Shown here piece after piece: positions 1 to 8,703 of a stretch of DNA of 64,000 nucleotides (position 1 is the stretch's first letter; every line of letters starts with the position of its first letter). This stretch comes from Planotetraspora sp. A-T 1434. Lineage in GTDB: Bacteria > Actinomycetota > Actinomycetes > Streptosporangiales > Streptosporangiaceae. The notes below the pieces were generated by a model. The model ran no database searches. It had not been told where the DNA came from and worked only from the letters and a program-made list of their open reading frames with translations. The stretch lies in assembly GCF_025420585.1 (NCBI RefSeq), contig NZ_JAOEGB010000001.1, positions 186,001 through 250,000 of the forward strand, read 5' to 3'. A program made the position numbers and the translations under genes.

Positions 1-453
1 CGGCGGCCGGGCGAGGCGGAAGCCGTACTGCTCGACAAGGCCCTTGGTCTCGTCCGCGGGCCGCTGCTGAACGGCAGGCCCGGCAACCGGTACGCCTGGC
101 TGGCCGCCGACTCGCTCGAATACGACGTGACGGCCTGGGTGGCGGACGCGGCCCACGCGCTGTGCGAGATACGGCTCGCCCAGGACGACCCCCATGCCGC
201 GGTGGCGGCGGCGCGGGCGGGCCTGCTCCTGGCGGCCGACGACGAGGGCCTGTGGCGCGACCTGCTCCGCGCCGCCCACGCCACCGGCGACCAGGCCCGG
301 CTACGGGCGGTCGTGGACGGCCTGCACCGGAGGGCGGCGTCCCACCCCTACGGCGGCGGCATGGCCCCGGAGACGGAGTCCCTCATCGACGAGTTGCTCC
401 CTGCCTGGCGCCGCGGCGACTCCCCGCACCTCAGAACTTCCCGCCTGGCCTGA
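1..453 (+). CDS. BTAD-domain regulatory protein, C-terminal part (5' end outside window)
   Basis: The reading frame is open from the first base and ends at TGA 451-453, so only the last 150 residues are present. They are helical and alanine/leucine rich, with the pattern of a bacterial transcriptional activation domain: repeated TPR-like helices containing blocks such as WVADAAHALCEIRLAQ and AAVAAARAGLLLAADDEGLW. In actinomycetes this domain ends SARP regulators and also LysM-BTAD membrane proteins. The missing N-terminus would decide between a DNA-binding SARP and the LysM type. It is followed by a lipoprotein and a secreted protein on the same strand, which fits either. The BTAD call is fairly safe; the overall protein type is unknown. 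Confidence 0.6.
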   Translation, partial: RRPGEAEAVLLDKALGLVRGPLLNGRPGNRYAWLAADSLEYDVTAWVADAAHALCEIRLAQDDPHAAVAAARAGLLLAADDEGLWRDLLRAAHATGDQARLRAVVDGLHRRAASHPYGGGMAPETESLIDELLPAWRRGDSPHLRTSRLA

Positions 454-579
454 TGGAGCCCAATGAGCCCCCCGACCGCCTTCGAATCATGCCGATCCAT
501 GCATAACGCTGGATCGCCCTTCGTGACCATGGCTACCGTCATCCCGGCGGGGGGCCCGATCAACCGGAGGGCATGGTTG

Positions 580-1242
580 GTGCGCTGGAGACCCCTGGTC
601 CGCCTGAGAGGCGCGGTCGCGCTGTCGTCCTGCGCTCTTCTGGTCTCGGCCTGTTCGGGGGCCGGTCATGAGCGAGGGTTCACGCCCGCGGGGGCGATCG
701 CGGAGCAGCCTTCCGCCGGATCCCAGGCCGTAGCGGCGCCCGGCGCTGAGACGATCACCGTGGCCCCCGGGCTTCAAGTCCAGATCGAGTGGCCGTCCGG
801 GCTCGACGCCGCGCACACCGCCATGGTCAAGGCCTTCGGGGACAACTACGCCGCCCAGTGGCGCGCGGTCGGCAGCCTCGGCAAGGACAAGTCGTACCTC
901 GACGGCGTCGAGGACACGGCCAGCCAGGACGCGTACACGTGGGTGCGCGGGTTCGTCGCCGGCAAGTTCTCGGCGCGTGGGCTGGCCAAGCTCTACTCGT
1001 TGCGCGTGGCCTCGGTGACCGGCCGCGGAGCGGAAGTCGACGCCTGCGTGGACGAGTCAGGTGTGCGGGTCACCGACACGACCGGAACGCCGGTGGCCGA
1101 CCAGCCTGCCTGGACGAAGCCACCCAAATCCACATACTTCCAGGTCGCGGCCGTACGGCGGGGCGATGACGGCACGTGGCGCATCAAGCTGTACCGGCAC
1201 GCCGCCTATCCCGACGAGCGCGCGAAGGAGTGCGTCCGATGA
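580..1242 (+). CDS. Predicted lipoprotein, NTF2-like
   Basis: I place the start at GTG 580, because GGAGG lies at 566-570 with nine bases between. The frame stays open further upstream to 463. The 220-residue product then begins with an arginine-rich n-region, a hydrophobic stretch and the lipobox LVSAC, so it should be a diacylated lipoprotein on the outer face of the membrane. The mature part has a helical segment followed by strands ending in a WRIKLYRH motif, reminiscent of the small NTF2-like or Mce-associated folds of actinobacterial lipoproteins. No catalytic motif is seen. The stop overlaps the next gene's ATG (ATGA), so the two are translationally coupled. Function unknown. Confidence 0.7.
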   Translation: MRWRPLVRLRGAVALSSCALLVSACSGAGHERGFTPAGAIAEQPSAGSQAVAAPGAETITVAPGLQVQIEWPSGLDAAHTAMVKAFGDNYAAQWRAVGSLGKDKSYLDGVEDTASQDAYTWVRGFVAGKFSARGLAKLYSLRVASVTGRGAEVDACVDESGVRVTDTTGTPVADQPAWTKPPKSTYFQVAAVRRGDDGTWRIKLYRHAAYPDERAKECVR

Positions 1243-2213
1243 AGACGAGAGCTCTGCTGGTGTCCTTGCTGGCCGGCGGGTTGCTTACGGTGGCCGCCGC
1301 CGATCCGGCCGGCACTGGAGGGCCGCACGGTCAGGTCTACCGGAACGGCCGCAGCGTCGGCGTGAAGCTGGAAAACTCCAACATCACGTTGTCCGGCAGC
1401 GGCCTCGGCAAGAAGAACGACGGATATCGCGTCCAGCGCCCCTGCTGGTATGAGCCCGGCAAGTCCGCCGAAGACATGCTGCAGAGCCAGGAGGATCTGC
1501 GGGCGTGGTGGTTCCACACTCACCCGGGCGGCACCGAGGAGGATTTCCAGAAGTTCCTGCAGCAGTACAAGGACAAGGTGGGCCAGCCCGGTAAATGGTG
1601 GACACCCGCGTACAACTCGGCCGATCCGAAGGGCATGTCGTGCTGGACCGGCCTGGACGGCGCGGTCTGGGTGCCTCCGGGAGCCACGCCGCCCGCCGGG
1701 ATCACGGTCGAGGAACTTCTGCAGATCGCCCGGGCCGCTCTCACCGTGCCCCAGCCGACGATCAAACTGAGCCCTGACGGGAAGAGCTACGTCAACCTGG
1801 ACACGTGGCTCTGGCTGGAGGGAATGGGGGCGCCCGCCCGGTCGGTGACGGCCACCCTGCCGGGCGTCATGTCGGCCACGGTCACGGCGAAGCTGGACAG
1901 TATCAAGATCGATCCCGGCACCACCAAGGAGCGCGCAGTGGTGCTGGAAGACTGTGGCACCGAGGGTCACCCCTACGTCAAGGGGGGGAAGATGACCTGC
2001 GGGGTGACCTATCAGCACGCCTCGATCGACCAGCCGCGCAAGGTGTACGTGCTGACGGTGACGACCGTGTGGCCCGTCACGGCCGCCACCAACAACACCG
2101 GCGCCGGGCCCGTCACGCCGTTCATCTACGCGCCACTCAACAACGCCCCTGTTCAGGTGACGGTGACCCGAGACGTCCCCGTCGGTGAGGTGCAGAGCAC
2201 CGTGCGCGGCTAG
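1239..2213 (+). CDS. Secreted protein of unknown function
   Basis: The ATG at 1239 overlaps the previous stop and is preceded by AAGGAG at 1225-1230. The 324-residue product opens with a Sec signal peptide (MKTRALLVSLLAGGLLTVAAADP), with likely cleavage after AAA. The mature chain contains four cysteines, which could form disulphides, and is rich in Trp, Pro and Gly. A middle segment (WWFHTHPGGTEEDFQKFLQQY) looks like an extracellular recognition domain. The C-terminal 120 residues look beta-rich. I do not recognise the family. Coupling to the upstream lipoprotein suggests that the two act together at the cell surface; both may belong with the BTAD protein gene. Confidence 0.7.
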   Translation: MKTRALLVSLLAGGLLTVAAADPAGTGGPHGQVYRNGRSVGVKLENSNITLSGSGLGKKNDGYRVQRPCWYEPGKSAEDMLQSQEDLRAWWFHTHPGGTEEDFQKFLQQYKDKVGQPGKWWTPAYNSADPKGMSCWTGLDGAVWVPPGATPPAGITVEELLQIARAALTVPQPTIKLSPDGKSYVNLDTWLWLEGMGAPARSVTATLPGVMSATVTAKLDSIKIDPGTTKERAVVLEDCGTEGHPYVKGGKMTCGVTYQHASIDQPRKVYVLTVTTVWPVTAATNNTGAGPVTPFIYAPLNNAPVQVTVTRDVPVGEVQSTVRG

Positions 2214-2246
2214 CTGTACATGCGTCCGCGTTCGGGCCCTTGGGTG

Positions 2247-2741
2247 TCAGCTCCGGGACTCGTGGGCGAGGAGCCATTCCTTGACGCGAGTCCCGTAGTA
2301 GTAGCCGCCGTAGCCACCGGTCGAGGGGAGCACCCGGTGGCACGGAACGAACGGCGCGATCAGGTTCTGGGCGCACGCCGACCCGGCGGCCCGCGCGGCC
2401 GTCCTCGGCAGCCCGGCCTGCTCCGCGAGCCGGCTGTACGACACGGTCGTCCCGGCGGGGACGTTCCGCAGCGCCTCGTACAGGCGCTGGCGGGTCGGTG
2501 TCCCGGGCTGCTCCGCGGGGACCCCGTCGAGCGCGTCGATCTTCCCGTCGAGATAGTCCCGTACGGCTTGCGCGGCGTCCCCCAGGTCGCCCTCCCGGAG
2601 GGGAAGCGCCTGGAAGTCATGCGGAAGCCGTACGAACATCTCCCGGGGGTCGGCGGTGAAGCCTGCGGCGACGAGGACGTCGTTCCTGGCCAGCAGCGCG
2701 AGCGGGCCCACCGGCGTGGGCAGCGTCTGGTACAGAATCAT
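2247..2741 (-). CDS. ogt: Methylated-DNA--protein-cysteine methyltransferase
   Basis: The 164-residue protein repairs O6-alkylguanine by transferring the alkyl group to its own cysteine. The suicide site VPCHRVL is present near the C-terminus, preceded by the DNA-binding helix segment (PAGTTVSYSRLAEQAGLPRT) and the N-I-A-P-F stretch of the family. A longer open frame extends into the upstream gene, but ATG 2741 gives the usual family start (MILYQTLPTPVG) and leaves a 41-base gap after the alkA stop. It has no strong Shine-Dalgarno sequence. The gene lies directly downstream of the Ada-AlkA fusion on the same strand, so the pair probably forms an adaptive-response-like repair operon. Confidence 0.92.
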   Translation of the reverse strand: MILYQTLPTPVGPLALLARNDVLVAAGFTADPREMFVRLPHDFQALPLREGDLGDAAQAVRDYLDGKIDALDGVPAEQPGTPTRQRLYEALRNVPAGTTVSYSRLAEQAGLPRTAARAAGSACAQNLIAPFVPCHRVLPSTGGYGGYYYGTRVKEWLLAHESRS

Positions 2742-2782
2742 CGTGGTCGCGGCGCGGCCTGAACGGCCTGCCGCTGCCTCCT

Positions 2783-4339
2783 TCAACGGTTCGAATCCAG
2801 CGAGGTGGTCACGGGGGCACTCGCGTTCCAGAGGTGGAGAGCCGCGTACGCCCGCCAGGGACGCCACAGCTCAGCCTGTCCGGCCGGGATGCCCAGCTTC
2901 GCCATGGTCCTCCTCAGCACCAGGTCGCCTTCCGGCCACGCGTCCGGGTCGCGGAGCGAGCGGAGGGCGATGTAACTCGTGGTCCACGGCCCGATGCCGG
3001 GCATCTCGAGCAGCTTGGCGGTGGTCTCGGCAGGGTCCTCTGCCCCGTCGAGGTCGATCTCCCCGGCGGCGACCGCCTCCGCCAGAGCCTTGAGCGTAGA
3101 GATCCGGCGATTGGTCAGCCCCAGACCGCTCAGGTCGGCTTCAGCCAGCCGTTCCGCAGTGGGAAAGAGCAGCCGGCTCTCCTGGGAAATCGCCGTGTCC
3201 GAGGCTCCGGCCATGGTCTCCGCCGTGGCCGGGATGCCGGCACGGGCGGCGATGCGGCCGAGGATCGTGCGCGCTCCGGCGACCGAGATCTGCTGGCCGA
3301 CGACAGCGCGGACCGCCAGCTCGAATCCGTCGAACGCCCCGGGCACTCGTAGCCCCGGACGCTCCTTGACCAGCGGAGCGAGGTCGGTCGAGCCGAGGAT
3401 CGAGGCGACGGCCTCCGGGTCCGCGTCCAGATCCATGAGACGACGGCAGCGCGACACGATCCTGGCGAGCTGCCTCATGTCCTCGGTGCGCACGGTCAGC
3501 CTGATGTGTCCATCGGCGGGCACGAGCATCACCGACCCGCCCGGGACGGCGCGGGTGTAGCCGGTGATCTCCGGCTCCCGCGTCCTGTTCGCCTCCGGGT
3601 CCGGCTGGGACGACCAGGTGATGGCCTCCACTGCCGGGATGGCGCGGGCGGCCAGGAAGCGCAGGATGGTCTGCGCGTCGTACGGCCGGCGGTAGCTCAG
3701 CCGCAGGGTCAGGCCGGTCGCTGAGCCGGTTGTGGAGCCGGTTGTCTGGCCGGTCCCTGATGTGAGGGGGCCAACGGTCTTCCTGAGCTCTCCGGGTGCG
3801 AAGCCGTACGACTCCTTCATGGCCGCGTTGAACTGCCGCACGCTGCCGAAACCGGCTGCGAACGCCACATCGGTGATCGGCAGCGAGGTTTCGGTCAGGA
3901 GTTGTTTGGCGAGCAGCAGCCGCCTCGTCCGGGCGACGGCGAGGGGTCCGGTGCCGAGCTCGGCGATGAACAGGCGATGCAGGTGCCGCTCGGTGACATG
4001 CAGCCGCTGGGCCAGCCCGGCCACGCCGTGATCGTCGGCCACGCCGTCGTCGATCAGGCGAAGCCCTCGCCCGATCAGGTCGGCGCGTACATCCCAGCCG
4101 GGGTCACCGGGGCTCAGCTCGGGGCGGCAGCGGCGGCAGGGCCGGAATCCCGCGGCCTCGGCCGCCGCCGCGTGCTGGTAGAAGAGCACGTTCTTCCGGG
4201 CGGGTGTGCGGGCCGGGCAGATCGGCCGGCAGTAGATCCCGGTCGAGGTGACCGCCGTGTAGAAGCGCCCGTCGAACCGGGCGTCCCGAGCGGACACCGC
4301 CAGATAGCACGCGTCGAAGTCGAGCCGTCGTGTGGTCAC
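2783..4339 (-). CDS. alkA: Ada-AlkA fusion: methyl-phosphotriester sensor, AraC HTH and 3-methyladenine DNA glycosylase
   Basis: The 518-residue protein has an N-terminal Ada zinc domain with cysteines at about 37, 41, 68 and 71 from the GTG at 4339. This nearly matches the 38/42/69/72 spacing of E. coli Ada, which supports that start over the longer frame to 4414. An AraC-type helix-turn-helix (ITDVAFAAGFGSVRQFNAAM) follows, then an AlkA N-terminal domain and a helix-hairpin-helix glycosylase core with LEMPGIGPWTTSYIALR and a catalytic Asp in GDLVLRR. It should sense methylated DNA phosphates, activate its own operon with the downstream ogt gene, and excise alkylated purines. This fusion architecture is known in actinobacteria. 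Confidence 0.93.
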   Translation of the reverse strand: MTTRRLDFDACYLAVSARDARFDGRFYTAVTSTGIYCRPICPARTPARKNVLFYQHAAAAEAAGFRPCRRCRPELSPGDPGWDVRADLIGRGLRLIDDGVADDHGVAGLAQRLHVTERHLHRLFIAELGTGPLAVARTRRLLLAKQLLTETSLPITDVAFAAGFGSVRQFNAAMKESYGFAPGELRKTVGPLTSGTGQTTGSTTGSATGLTLRLSYRRPYDAQTILRFLAARAIPAVEAITWSSQPDPEANRTREPEITGYTRAVPGGSVMLVPADGHIRLTVRTEDMRQLARIVSRCRRLMDLDADPEAVASILGSTDLAPLVKERPGLRVPGAFDGFELAVRAVVGQQISVAGARTILGRIAARAGIPATAETMAGASDTAISQESRLLFPTAERLAEADLSGLGLTNRRISTLKALAEAVAAGEIDLDGAEDPAETTAKLLEMPGIGPWTTSYIALRSLRDPDAWPEGDLVLRRTMAKLGIPAGQAELWRPWRAYAALHLWNASAPVTTSLDSNR

Positions 4340-4402
4340 GCATACGACGTTATGCCCTGGCCACCGCTGCGCACTGGCGGAAATCGGACCCCAACCCTTG
4401 CC

Positions 4403-4708
4403 GTGATCATGCACAGGTTCCCGCCCGTACGCCCTGAGCTGGGCCTCCCCGTGGTGTGATCACGCACGGGTTCCCGAGTGTGCGGTCTGAGCTGGGCTTC
4501 CCCGTGGCGTGATCACGCACGGGTTCCCGAGTGTGCGGTCTGAGCTGGGCTTCCCCGTGGCGTGATCATGCATCGCTCGGCCCATGCGAGATGCATGATC
4601 ACGGATCGAGTCGTCGCAGGTGAAAGCGGTCCTGCGGGAATCCGTGCATGATCACGATCACGATAACGGCCGGTCAAGCGCCATCTCCCGGAACCTGTGC
4701 ATGATCAC
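4403..4708. repeat. 53-bp array A: four forward and three inverted copies
   Basis: Forward copies (GTGATCA, then ATGCAC or ACGCAC and a GGTTCC motif) start at 4403, 4456, 4509 and 4562, exactly 53 bp apart. Inverted copies (TGCATGATCAC) start at 4592, 4645 and 4698, again 53 bp apart. The second and third forward units are nearly identical over their full length. At the meeting point, 4562-4604, a 13-bp perfect inverted repeat with a 15-base loop forms. The array fills the 385-base gap between the ada-alkA start and the NYN gene's 3' end; nothing else coding was seen there. Confidence 0.9.
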
Positions 4709-4724
4709 GGCGAAGGAAGGGGGG

Positions 4725-5660
4725 TCACTTGCTGGAGATGCCTACGCCCAGGTCGAATTCGCGGTAGACCCGGGCCCAGAAGCCGTCTCGGAGCCAGACT
4801 CTGGCTTCGGGATACGGTCGCAGCGAGTGGCCGAGCTCCTTCTCCGCCTCGATCAGCAGCTCGGTGTCGATGACCGTGGGCAGTATCGGGCCGGGCAGCA
4901 GGTCCCGGATGTTGTCGCGGCCGCGCGTGAGGATCCACTTCTGCGCGACGTGCTCGCCGACCTCCTCGACATGCGGGCGGCCGGGGCCCAGCTTCGTCAC
5001 CTGGCCGACCGGAGCCTTCGGAATGGGCTTCACCGTACGGCCGGCGAAGACCTGGGCGGGCGACGGAGCGGGCGTGACGGGCACCGGCGCGGGCGCGCGG
5101 TTGAAGTAGGGGCGCAGGAAGTCGGCGCTGAGGATCTCCACGGTGTCGGACTCCCAGACCAGCCGCTCGGCCTGGTTGGTGCCGAACGGCGGCTCGACGC
5201 CCCAGAGGTGGACCCGCACACCGTACGCCTGGGCGGCCTCCACGGCGGGGACCATGTCCTCGTCACCGGCGATCAGGACGGTGTCGCTCACGGCGTGGTG
5301 GCGGGCCAGGGCCTCCAGGTCGCTCCGAATCTGGGCGTCCACGCCTTTCTGCTGGCCACGGGCGTTCAGGTTGCCCAGCCGGACCTTCACCCAGGGAAGC
5401 TGGGCGATCACCCGCTGGTCCACGGTGGGCACGCGATCGCGGGCGGCGTCGTACCAGTAGACTCGGAGCAGCTCGCCGGGAATGCGCTCAAGCGCGTGTT
5501 TCTGGAGCGACTGGATCAGTTCGTCCGCCGCGACGCGGTACTCCTTGCGCTCCTTCGCTGCCAAAAGAACTTCGCCGGCCGCCGCGTAGAGGTAACCAAC
5601 GTCTACAAGGACGGCATACTTAGCGGCCATGCCGTGGGCGTTGAAGTCCGGGATGGCCAT
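4725..5660 (-). CDS. NYN-domain protein (predicted PIN-like ribonuclease)
   Basis: The 311-residue product starts at ATG 5660, with GGAGG seven bases upstream. Its first 190 residues fit the NYN/LabA-like PIN fold: an early Asp in AVLVDVGYLY, a second acidic motif GVDAQIRSDL, and the third LIAGDEDMVPAVEAAQAYG. These aspartates would bind the metal for RNA cleavage. A proline-rich linker follows, then a basic C-terminal domain of about 95 residues (KWILTRGRDNIRDLL onwards) that could be an OST-HTH/LOTUS-like RNA-binding region (inference). It is transcribed alone from a promoter region holding a palindrome and repeated decamers. The nuclease fold is well supported; the substrate is unknown. 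Confidence 0.82.
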   Translation of the reverse strand: MAIPDFNAHGMAAKYAVLVDVGYLYAAAGEVLLAAKERKEYRVAADELIQSLQKHALERIPGELLRVYWYDAARDRVPTVDQRVIAQLPWVKVRLGNLNARGQQKGVDAQIRSDLEALARHHAVSDTVLIAGDEDMVPAVEAAQAYGVRVHLWGVEPPFGTNQAERLVWESDTVEILSADFLRPYFNRAPAPVPVTPAPSPAQVFAGRTVKPIPKAPVGQVTKLGPGRPHVEEVGEHVAQKWILTRGRDNIRDLLPGPILPTVIDTELLIEAEKELGHSLRPYPEARVWLRDGFWARVYREFDLGVGISSK

Positions 5661-5687
5661 GTTGTCCTCCAGGACTCGTCACTAGTT

Positions 5688-5760
5688 GATCGGCTGACTA
5701 TATTCCCCCACTATCTAGATAGTCCCAACTCTTGGGCCAGTTGACACCCTGATCGGCTGA
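5688..5760 (-). promoter_or_regulatory. Candidate operator/promoter of the NYN gene
   Basis: A 14-bp perfect palindrome (ACTATCTAGATAGT) lies at 5710-5723. The decamer GATCGGCTGA occurs at 5688-5697 and again at 5751-5760, flanking it. On the minus strand TATAGT at 5702-5697 would serve as a -10 box, giving a leader of about 30 bases before ATG 5660. The arrangement looks like a repressor or autoregulatory site. The binding protein is unknown. Confidence 0.5.
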
Positions 5761-5767
5761 TCTAATC

Positions 5768-5788
5768 GCCTGACGCTCGCTGTCAGGC
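5768..5788 (-). terminator. Hairpin directly after accE
   Basis: GCCTGAC at 5768-5774 pairs with GTCAGGC at 5782-5788 around a seven-base loop. It begins one base after the accE stop codon on the minus strand. There is no U-tract, as is common for actinobacterial terminators. It probably ends the accD-accE transcript. Confidence 0.6.
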
Positions 5789-6016
5789 CTACCGGGAACC
5801 GGGGAACGAGGAGGCCCGCCATGCTCCCGGGCCGCGCGGCAGGGCGCCTCGCATCCGATGTGCCGGATTCCTCCAGTTTTCCGCCTTCTGTACGGCTTTC
5901 GTCACCCGGGGTGCCCGTGAGGTGATGGCCGCGACGACGGCGGCGACCTCCTCGGGCGTCGCGTCGCCCCGCACGATCCTGAGGTACGGCTCTCGCTCAC
6001 TCATGGGGGCGGTCAT
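5789..6016 (-). CDS. accE: Acyl-CoA carboxylase epsilon subunit
   Basis: The 75-residue protein carries the signature of the small epsilon subunit that stabilises actinobacterial acyl-CoA carboxylases: [20 protein letters not shown], followed by a basic, proline/tryptophan-containing tail (W..P.HRMR). The ATG at 6016 overlaps the accD stop (ATGA), so the two are coupled. An alternative ATG at 6004 would remove four residues and is equally plausible. The epsilon subunit is specific to actinomycete acetyl/propionyl-CoA carboxylases and binds the carboxyltransferase core encoded just upstream. The biotinylated alpha subunit is not in this window. Confidence 0.9.
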   Translation of the reverse strand: MTAPMSEREPYLRIVRGDATPEEVAAVVAAITSRAPRVTKAVQKAENWRNPAHRMRGALPRGPGAWRASSFPGSR

Positions 6017-7602
6017 AGGGGGATGTTCCCGTGCTTCTTCGGGGGCAGGGTGGCCCGCTTGTTGCGGAGGGCGCGGAGCGCGCGGACGATCTGGACCCGG
6101 GTCTCCGACGGCCGGATGACCGCGTCGACGTAACCCCGCTCGGCGGCGAGGTAGGGGTTGGCCAGGGTGTCCTCATATTCGGTGACGAACCGGGCGCGGG
6201 CGGCGTCCGGGGCGTCCGCGGCGGCCAGTTCACGCCGGTAGAGGATGTTGACCGCGCCCTGGGCCCCCATCACGGCGATCTGCGCGGTGGGCCAGGCCAG
6301 GTTGATGTCGGCGCCGAGGTGCTTGGACCCCATGACGTCGTAGGCCCCGCCGTACGCCTTGCGGGTGATGACCGTGACCAGCGGCACGGTGGCCTCGGCG
6401 TAGGCGTAGAGGAGCTTCGCGCCCCGGCGAATGATGCCGTTCCACTCCTGGCCGGTGCCCGGCAGGAATCCGGGCACGTCCACGAAGGTCAGGACCGGGA
6501 TGTTGAAGGCGTCGCAGGTCCGGACGAACCGCGCGGCCTTCTCCGAGGCGTCGATGTCGAGCGTTCCGGCGAAGCTCATCGGCTGGTTGGCCACCACGCC
6601 CACCGAACGCCCCTCGACCCGGCCGAAGCCGACGACGATGTTCGGCGCGAAACCGGCGTGGATCTCCAGGAAGTCGCCGTCGTCCAGGACGTGCCGGATG
6701 ACCGTCTGCATGTCGTAGGGCTGGTTGGCCGAATCGGGGACCAGCGTGTCGAGCTCGCGGTCCTCGTCGGTCGTCTCCAGCGGGACCTCGGTCTCGAAGG
6801 CCGGAGCCTCGTCCATGTTGTTGGACGGCAGGTAGGACAGCAGCGCCTTGGCGAACTCCAGGCAGTCCTCCTCGTCGGAGGCCTCGTAGTGGGCGACGCC
6901 CGACTTCGAGTTGTGGGTGTGCGCGCCGCCCAGCTCCTCGAACGTCACCTCCTCACCGGTGACCGTCTTGATCACATCTGGCCCGGTGATGAACATGTGC
7001 GACTTCTCCTGAACCATCAGGACGAAGTCGGTCAGGGCGGGGGAGTAGACGGCGCCACCGGCGCACGGCCCCATGATGAGCGAGATCTGCGGGATCACGC
7101 CCGAGGCGTGCACGTTCCGCTTGAAGATCTCGGCGTAGAGGCCCAGTGAGACGACCCCCTCCTGGATGCGCGCCCCACCGGAGTCGTTGATCCCGACCAT
7201 CGGGCAGCCGGTCTTCAGCGCGTGATCCATGACCTTGACGATCTTCTCGCCGAAGACCTCGCCGAGTGAGCCGCCGAAGACGGTGAAGTCCTGCGCGAAC
7301 ACGGCCACCGGGCGGCCGTCGACCGTGCCGTAGCCGGTCACCACACCGTCGCCGTACGGACGCTCCCGGTCGAGCCCGAAGCTCGTCGAGCGGTGTCTGG
7401 CCAGCTCGTCGAACTCGACGAAGGATCCCTCGTCGAGGAACGAAATCAGCCGCTCGCGGGCCGTCATCTTGCCCTTGGCGTGCTGCTTCTCCACCGCCCG
7501 CTGGGAACCGGCGTGCACGGCCTCCTGCCTGCGCCGGTCAAGGTCGGCGATCTTGCCGGCGGTCGTGTGGATGTCGATCTCGTGAGCCCGCTCAGCACTC
7601 AT
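6013..7602 (-). CDS. accD: Acyl-CoA (propionyl-CoA) carboxylase beta subunit, carboxyltransferase
   Basis: The 529-residue protein transfers carboxyl from carboxybiotin to acetyl- or propionyl-CoA, giving malonyl- or methylmalonyl-CoA for fatty acid and polyketide synthesis. Family features are visible: [19 protein letters not shown] near the N-terminus, [14 protein letters not shown] and [16 protein letters not shown] forming the first oxyanion hole, and the second half with [14 protein letters not shown] and [19 protein letters not shown] 7602 ([10 protein letters not shown]) is chosen over the longer frame to 7644 because it fits family length. It is co-transcribed with accE; birA, encoding the biotin ligase, lies 9 kb away, an order that recalls Streptomyces. 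Confidence 0.93.
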   Translation of the reverse strand: MSAERAHEIDIHTTAGKIADLDRRRQEAVHAGSQRAVEKQHAKGKMTARERLISFLDEGSFVEFDELARHRSTSFGLDRERPYGDGVVTGYGTVDGRPVAVFAQDFTVFGGSLGEVFGEKIVKVMDHALKTGCPMVGINDSGGARIQEGVVSLGLYAEIFKRNVHASGVIPQISLIMGPCAGGAVYSPALTDFVLMVQEKSHMFITGPDVIKTVTGEEVTFEELGGAHTHNSKSGVAHYEASDEEDCLEFAKALLSYLPSNNMDEAPAFETEVPLETTDEDRELDTLVPDSANQPYDMQTVIRHVLDDGDFLEIHAGFAPNIVVGFGRVEGRSVGVVANQPMSFAGTLDIDASEKAARFVRTCDAFNIPVLTFVDVPGFLPGTGQEWNGIIRRGAKLLYAYAEATVPLVTVITRKAYGGAYDVMGSKHLGADINLAWPTAQIAVMGAQGAVNILYRRELAAADAPDAARARFVTEYEDTLANPYLAAERGYVDAVIRPSETRVQIVRALRALRNKRATLPPKKHGNIPL

Positions 7603-7649
7603 CGGTCGCTCACCGCTCCTCGTCCGCGCGCAGCGGTCCCGCACTCCAT

Positions 7650-7722
7650 CTCGGACCTCACCTCGGACCTCACCTCGGACCTCATTTGGACCTCATCCGG
7701 GCCTCATCTCGGACCTTATGTC
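7650..7722. repeat. Degenerate 12-bp tandem repeat in the divergent accD/ABC intergenic region
   Basis: Units resembling CTCGGACCTCAC repeat about six times with 11-12-bp spacing and decay to the right (CTCATTTGGAC, CTCATCCGGGC, CTCATCTCGGAC). They occupy the promoter region between accD (minus) and the ABC ATPase gene (plus), 290 bases in which I see no gene. Spacing near one helical turn would place repeated sites on one DNA face, but simple slippage could explain it equally well. Confidence 0.7.
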
Positions 7723-7892
7723 GGACAGGGTAACGAGCATCCGGCATCGGCCCGCCGCGGGGTGGTCCCAGCCGCGCCAAAGCCGGGGCCAAAAGACGGC
7801 GGCAGAACAGCGGAACCACGGGAAGATCCCCGCGCGTTCATGGGGTACCAGGCGAAAGCCGTACAACGTCGAGAGCTGGCAGAGTGGGGCCC

Positions 7893-8657
7893 ATGGTGGA
7901 GGCGGTGCGCACGCAAGGCCTGTTCAAGCGGTTCGGGCAGCAGATCGCGGTGGGCGGGATCGACCTGATCGTGCCCAGAGGGAGCTTCGCCGGGCTCGTC
8001 GGCCCCAACGGAGCGGGAAAGACCACGACGCTCAGCATGGTCACCGGGCTGCTGCGCCCCGACGGAGGTCTGATCGAGATCAACGGCCACAACGTGTGGT
8101 CCGATCCCGTCAGCGTGAAGGCGCACATCGGCGTGCTGCCCGAGGGCCTGCGGCTGTTCGAGCGCCTGTCCGGGCGGGAACTGCTGCTCTACAACGGCCA
8201 GCTCCGCGGCATCCCGCTCGCCGAGGTCGGCAGGCGGGCCGACGAGCTGCTGCGGATCATGGATCTGGTCGAGTCGCAGGACAAACTCGTCGTCGACTAC
8301 TCGACGGGCATGCGGAAGAAGATCGGCCTCGCGGCGGCGCTGCTGCACAATCCGGACGTGCTCTTCCTCGACGAGCCGTTCGAGGGCGTCGACCCGGTGT
8401 CGGCGAACACCCTCGTGGAGGTGCTGCGGAGATACACCGCCTCCGGATCCACCGTCATCTTCTCCAGCCATGTCATGGACCTGGTCGAACGGCTCTGCGA
8501 CTGGGTGTCGGTGATGAGCCGCGGCCACATCGTCGCGCAGGGCCCGCTCGACGAGGTGCGCCGCGACCGGACGCTCAACGAGGCGTTCCTGGAGCTCGTC
8601 GGCGCACGCGGCAACGGGGAGGAGGGCCTGACATGGCTCGGCTCCTCGACGGCCTGA
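7893..8657 (+). CDS. ABC transporter ATP-binding protein
   Basis: The 254-residue ATPase has a Walker A (GPNGAGKTT), a signature in the form DYSTGMRKK, Walker B (VLFLDEP) and an H-loop (SSHVMDL). The STGM variant of the signature is usual in ABC-2-type exporters. ATG 7893 is preferred to the in-frame GTG at 7884; no strong ribosome-binding site distinguishes them. Its likely partner is the polytopic protein encoded 46 bases downstream, so together they should form an exporter energised by ATP. The substrate cannot be told from sequence. It is divergent from accD. Confidence 0.88.
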   Translation: MVEAVRTQGLFKRFGQQIAVGGIDLIVPRGSFAGLVGPNGAGKTTTLSMVTGLLRPDGGLIEINGHNVWSDPVSVKAHIGVLPEGLRLFERLSGRELLLYNGQLRGIPLAEVGRRADELLRIMDLVESQDKLVVDYSTGMRKKIGLAAALLHNPDVLFLDEPFEGVDPVSANTLVEVLRRYTASGSTVIFSSHVMDLVERLCDWVSVMSRGHIVAQGPLDEVRRDRTLNEAFLELVGARGNGEEGLTWLGSSTA

Positions 8658-8703
8658 CATCGGCGCCCTCGCGGATGCGCCCGCTCGCGGGGAGGCCGGC
8701 GCG

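Noticed and set aside
4403-4708. Regular 53-bp arrays as CRISPR
   Set aside because: Units within an array are alike over most of their length, not only in the core; orientation reverses inside arrays; no cas gene is present.
4620-5744. Plus-strand frame opposite the NYN gene
   Set aside because: It begins within repeat array A and has no family features; the minus-strand gene has a ribosome-binding site and nuclease motifs.
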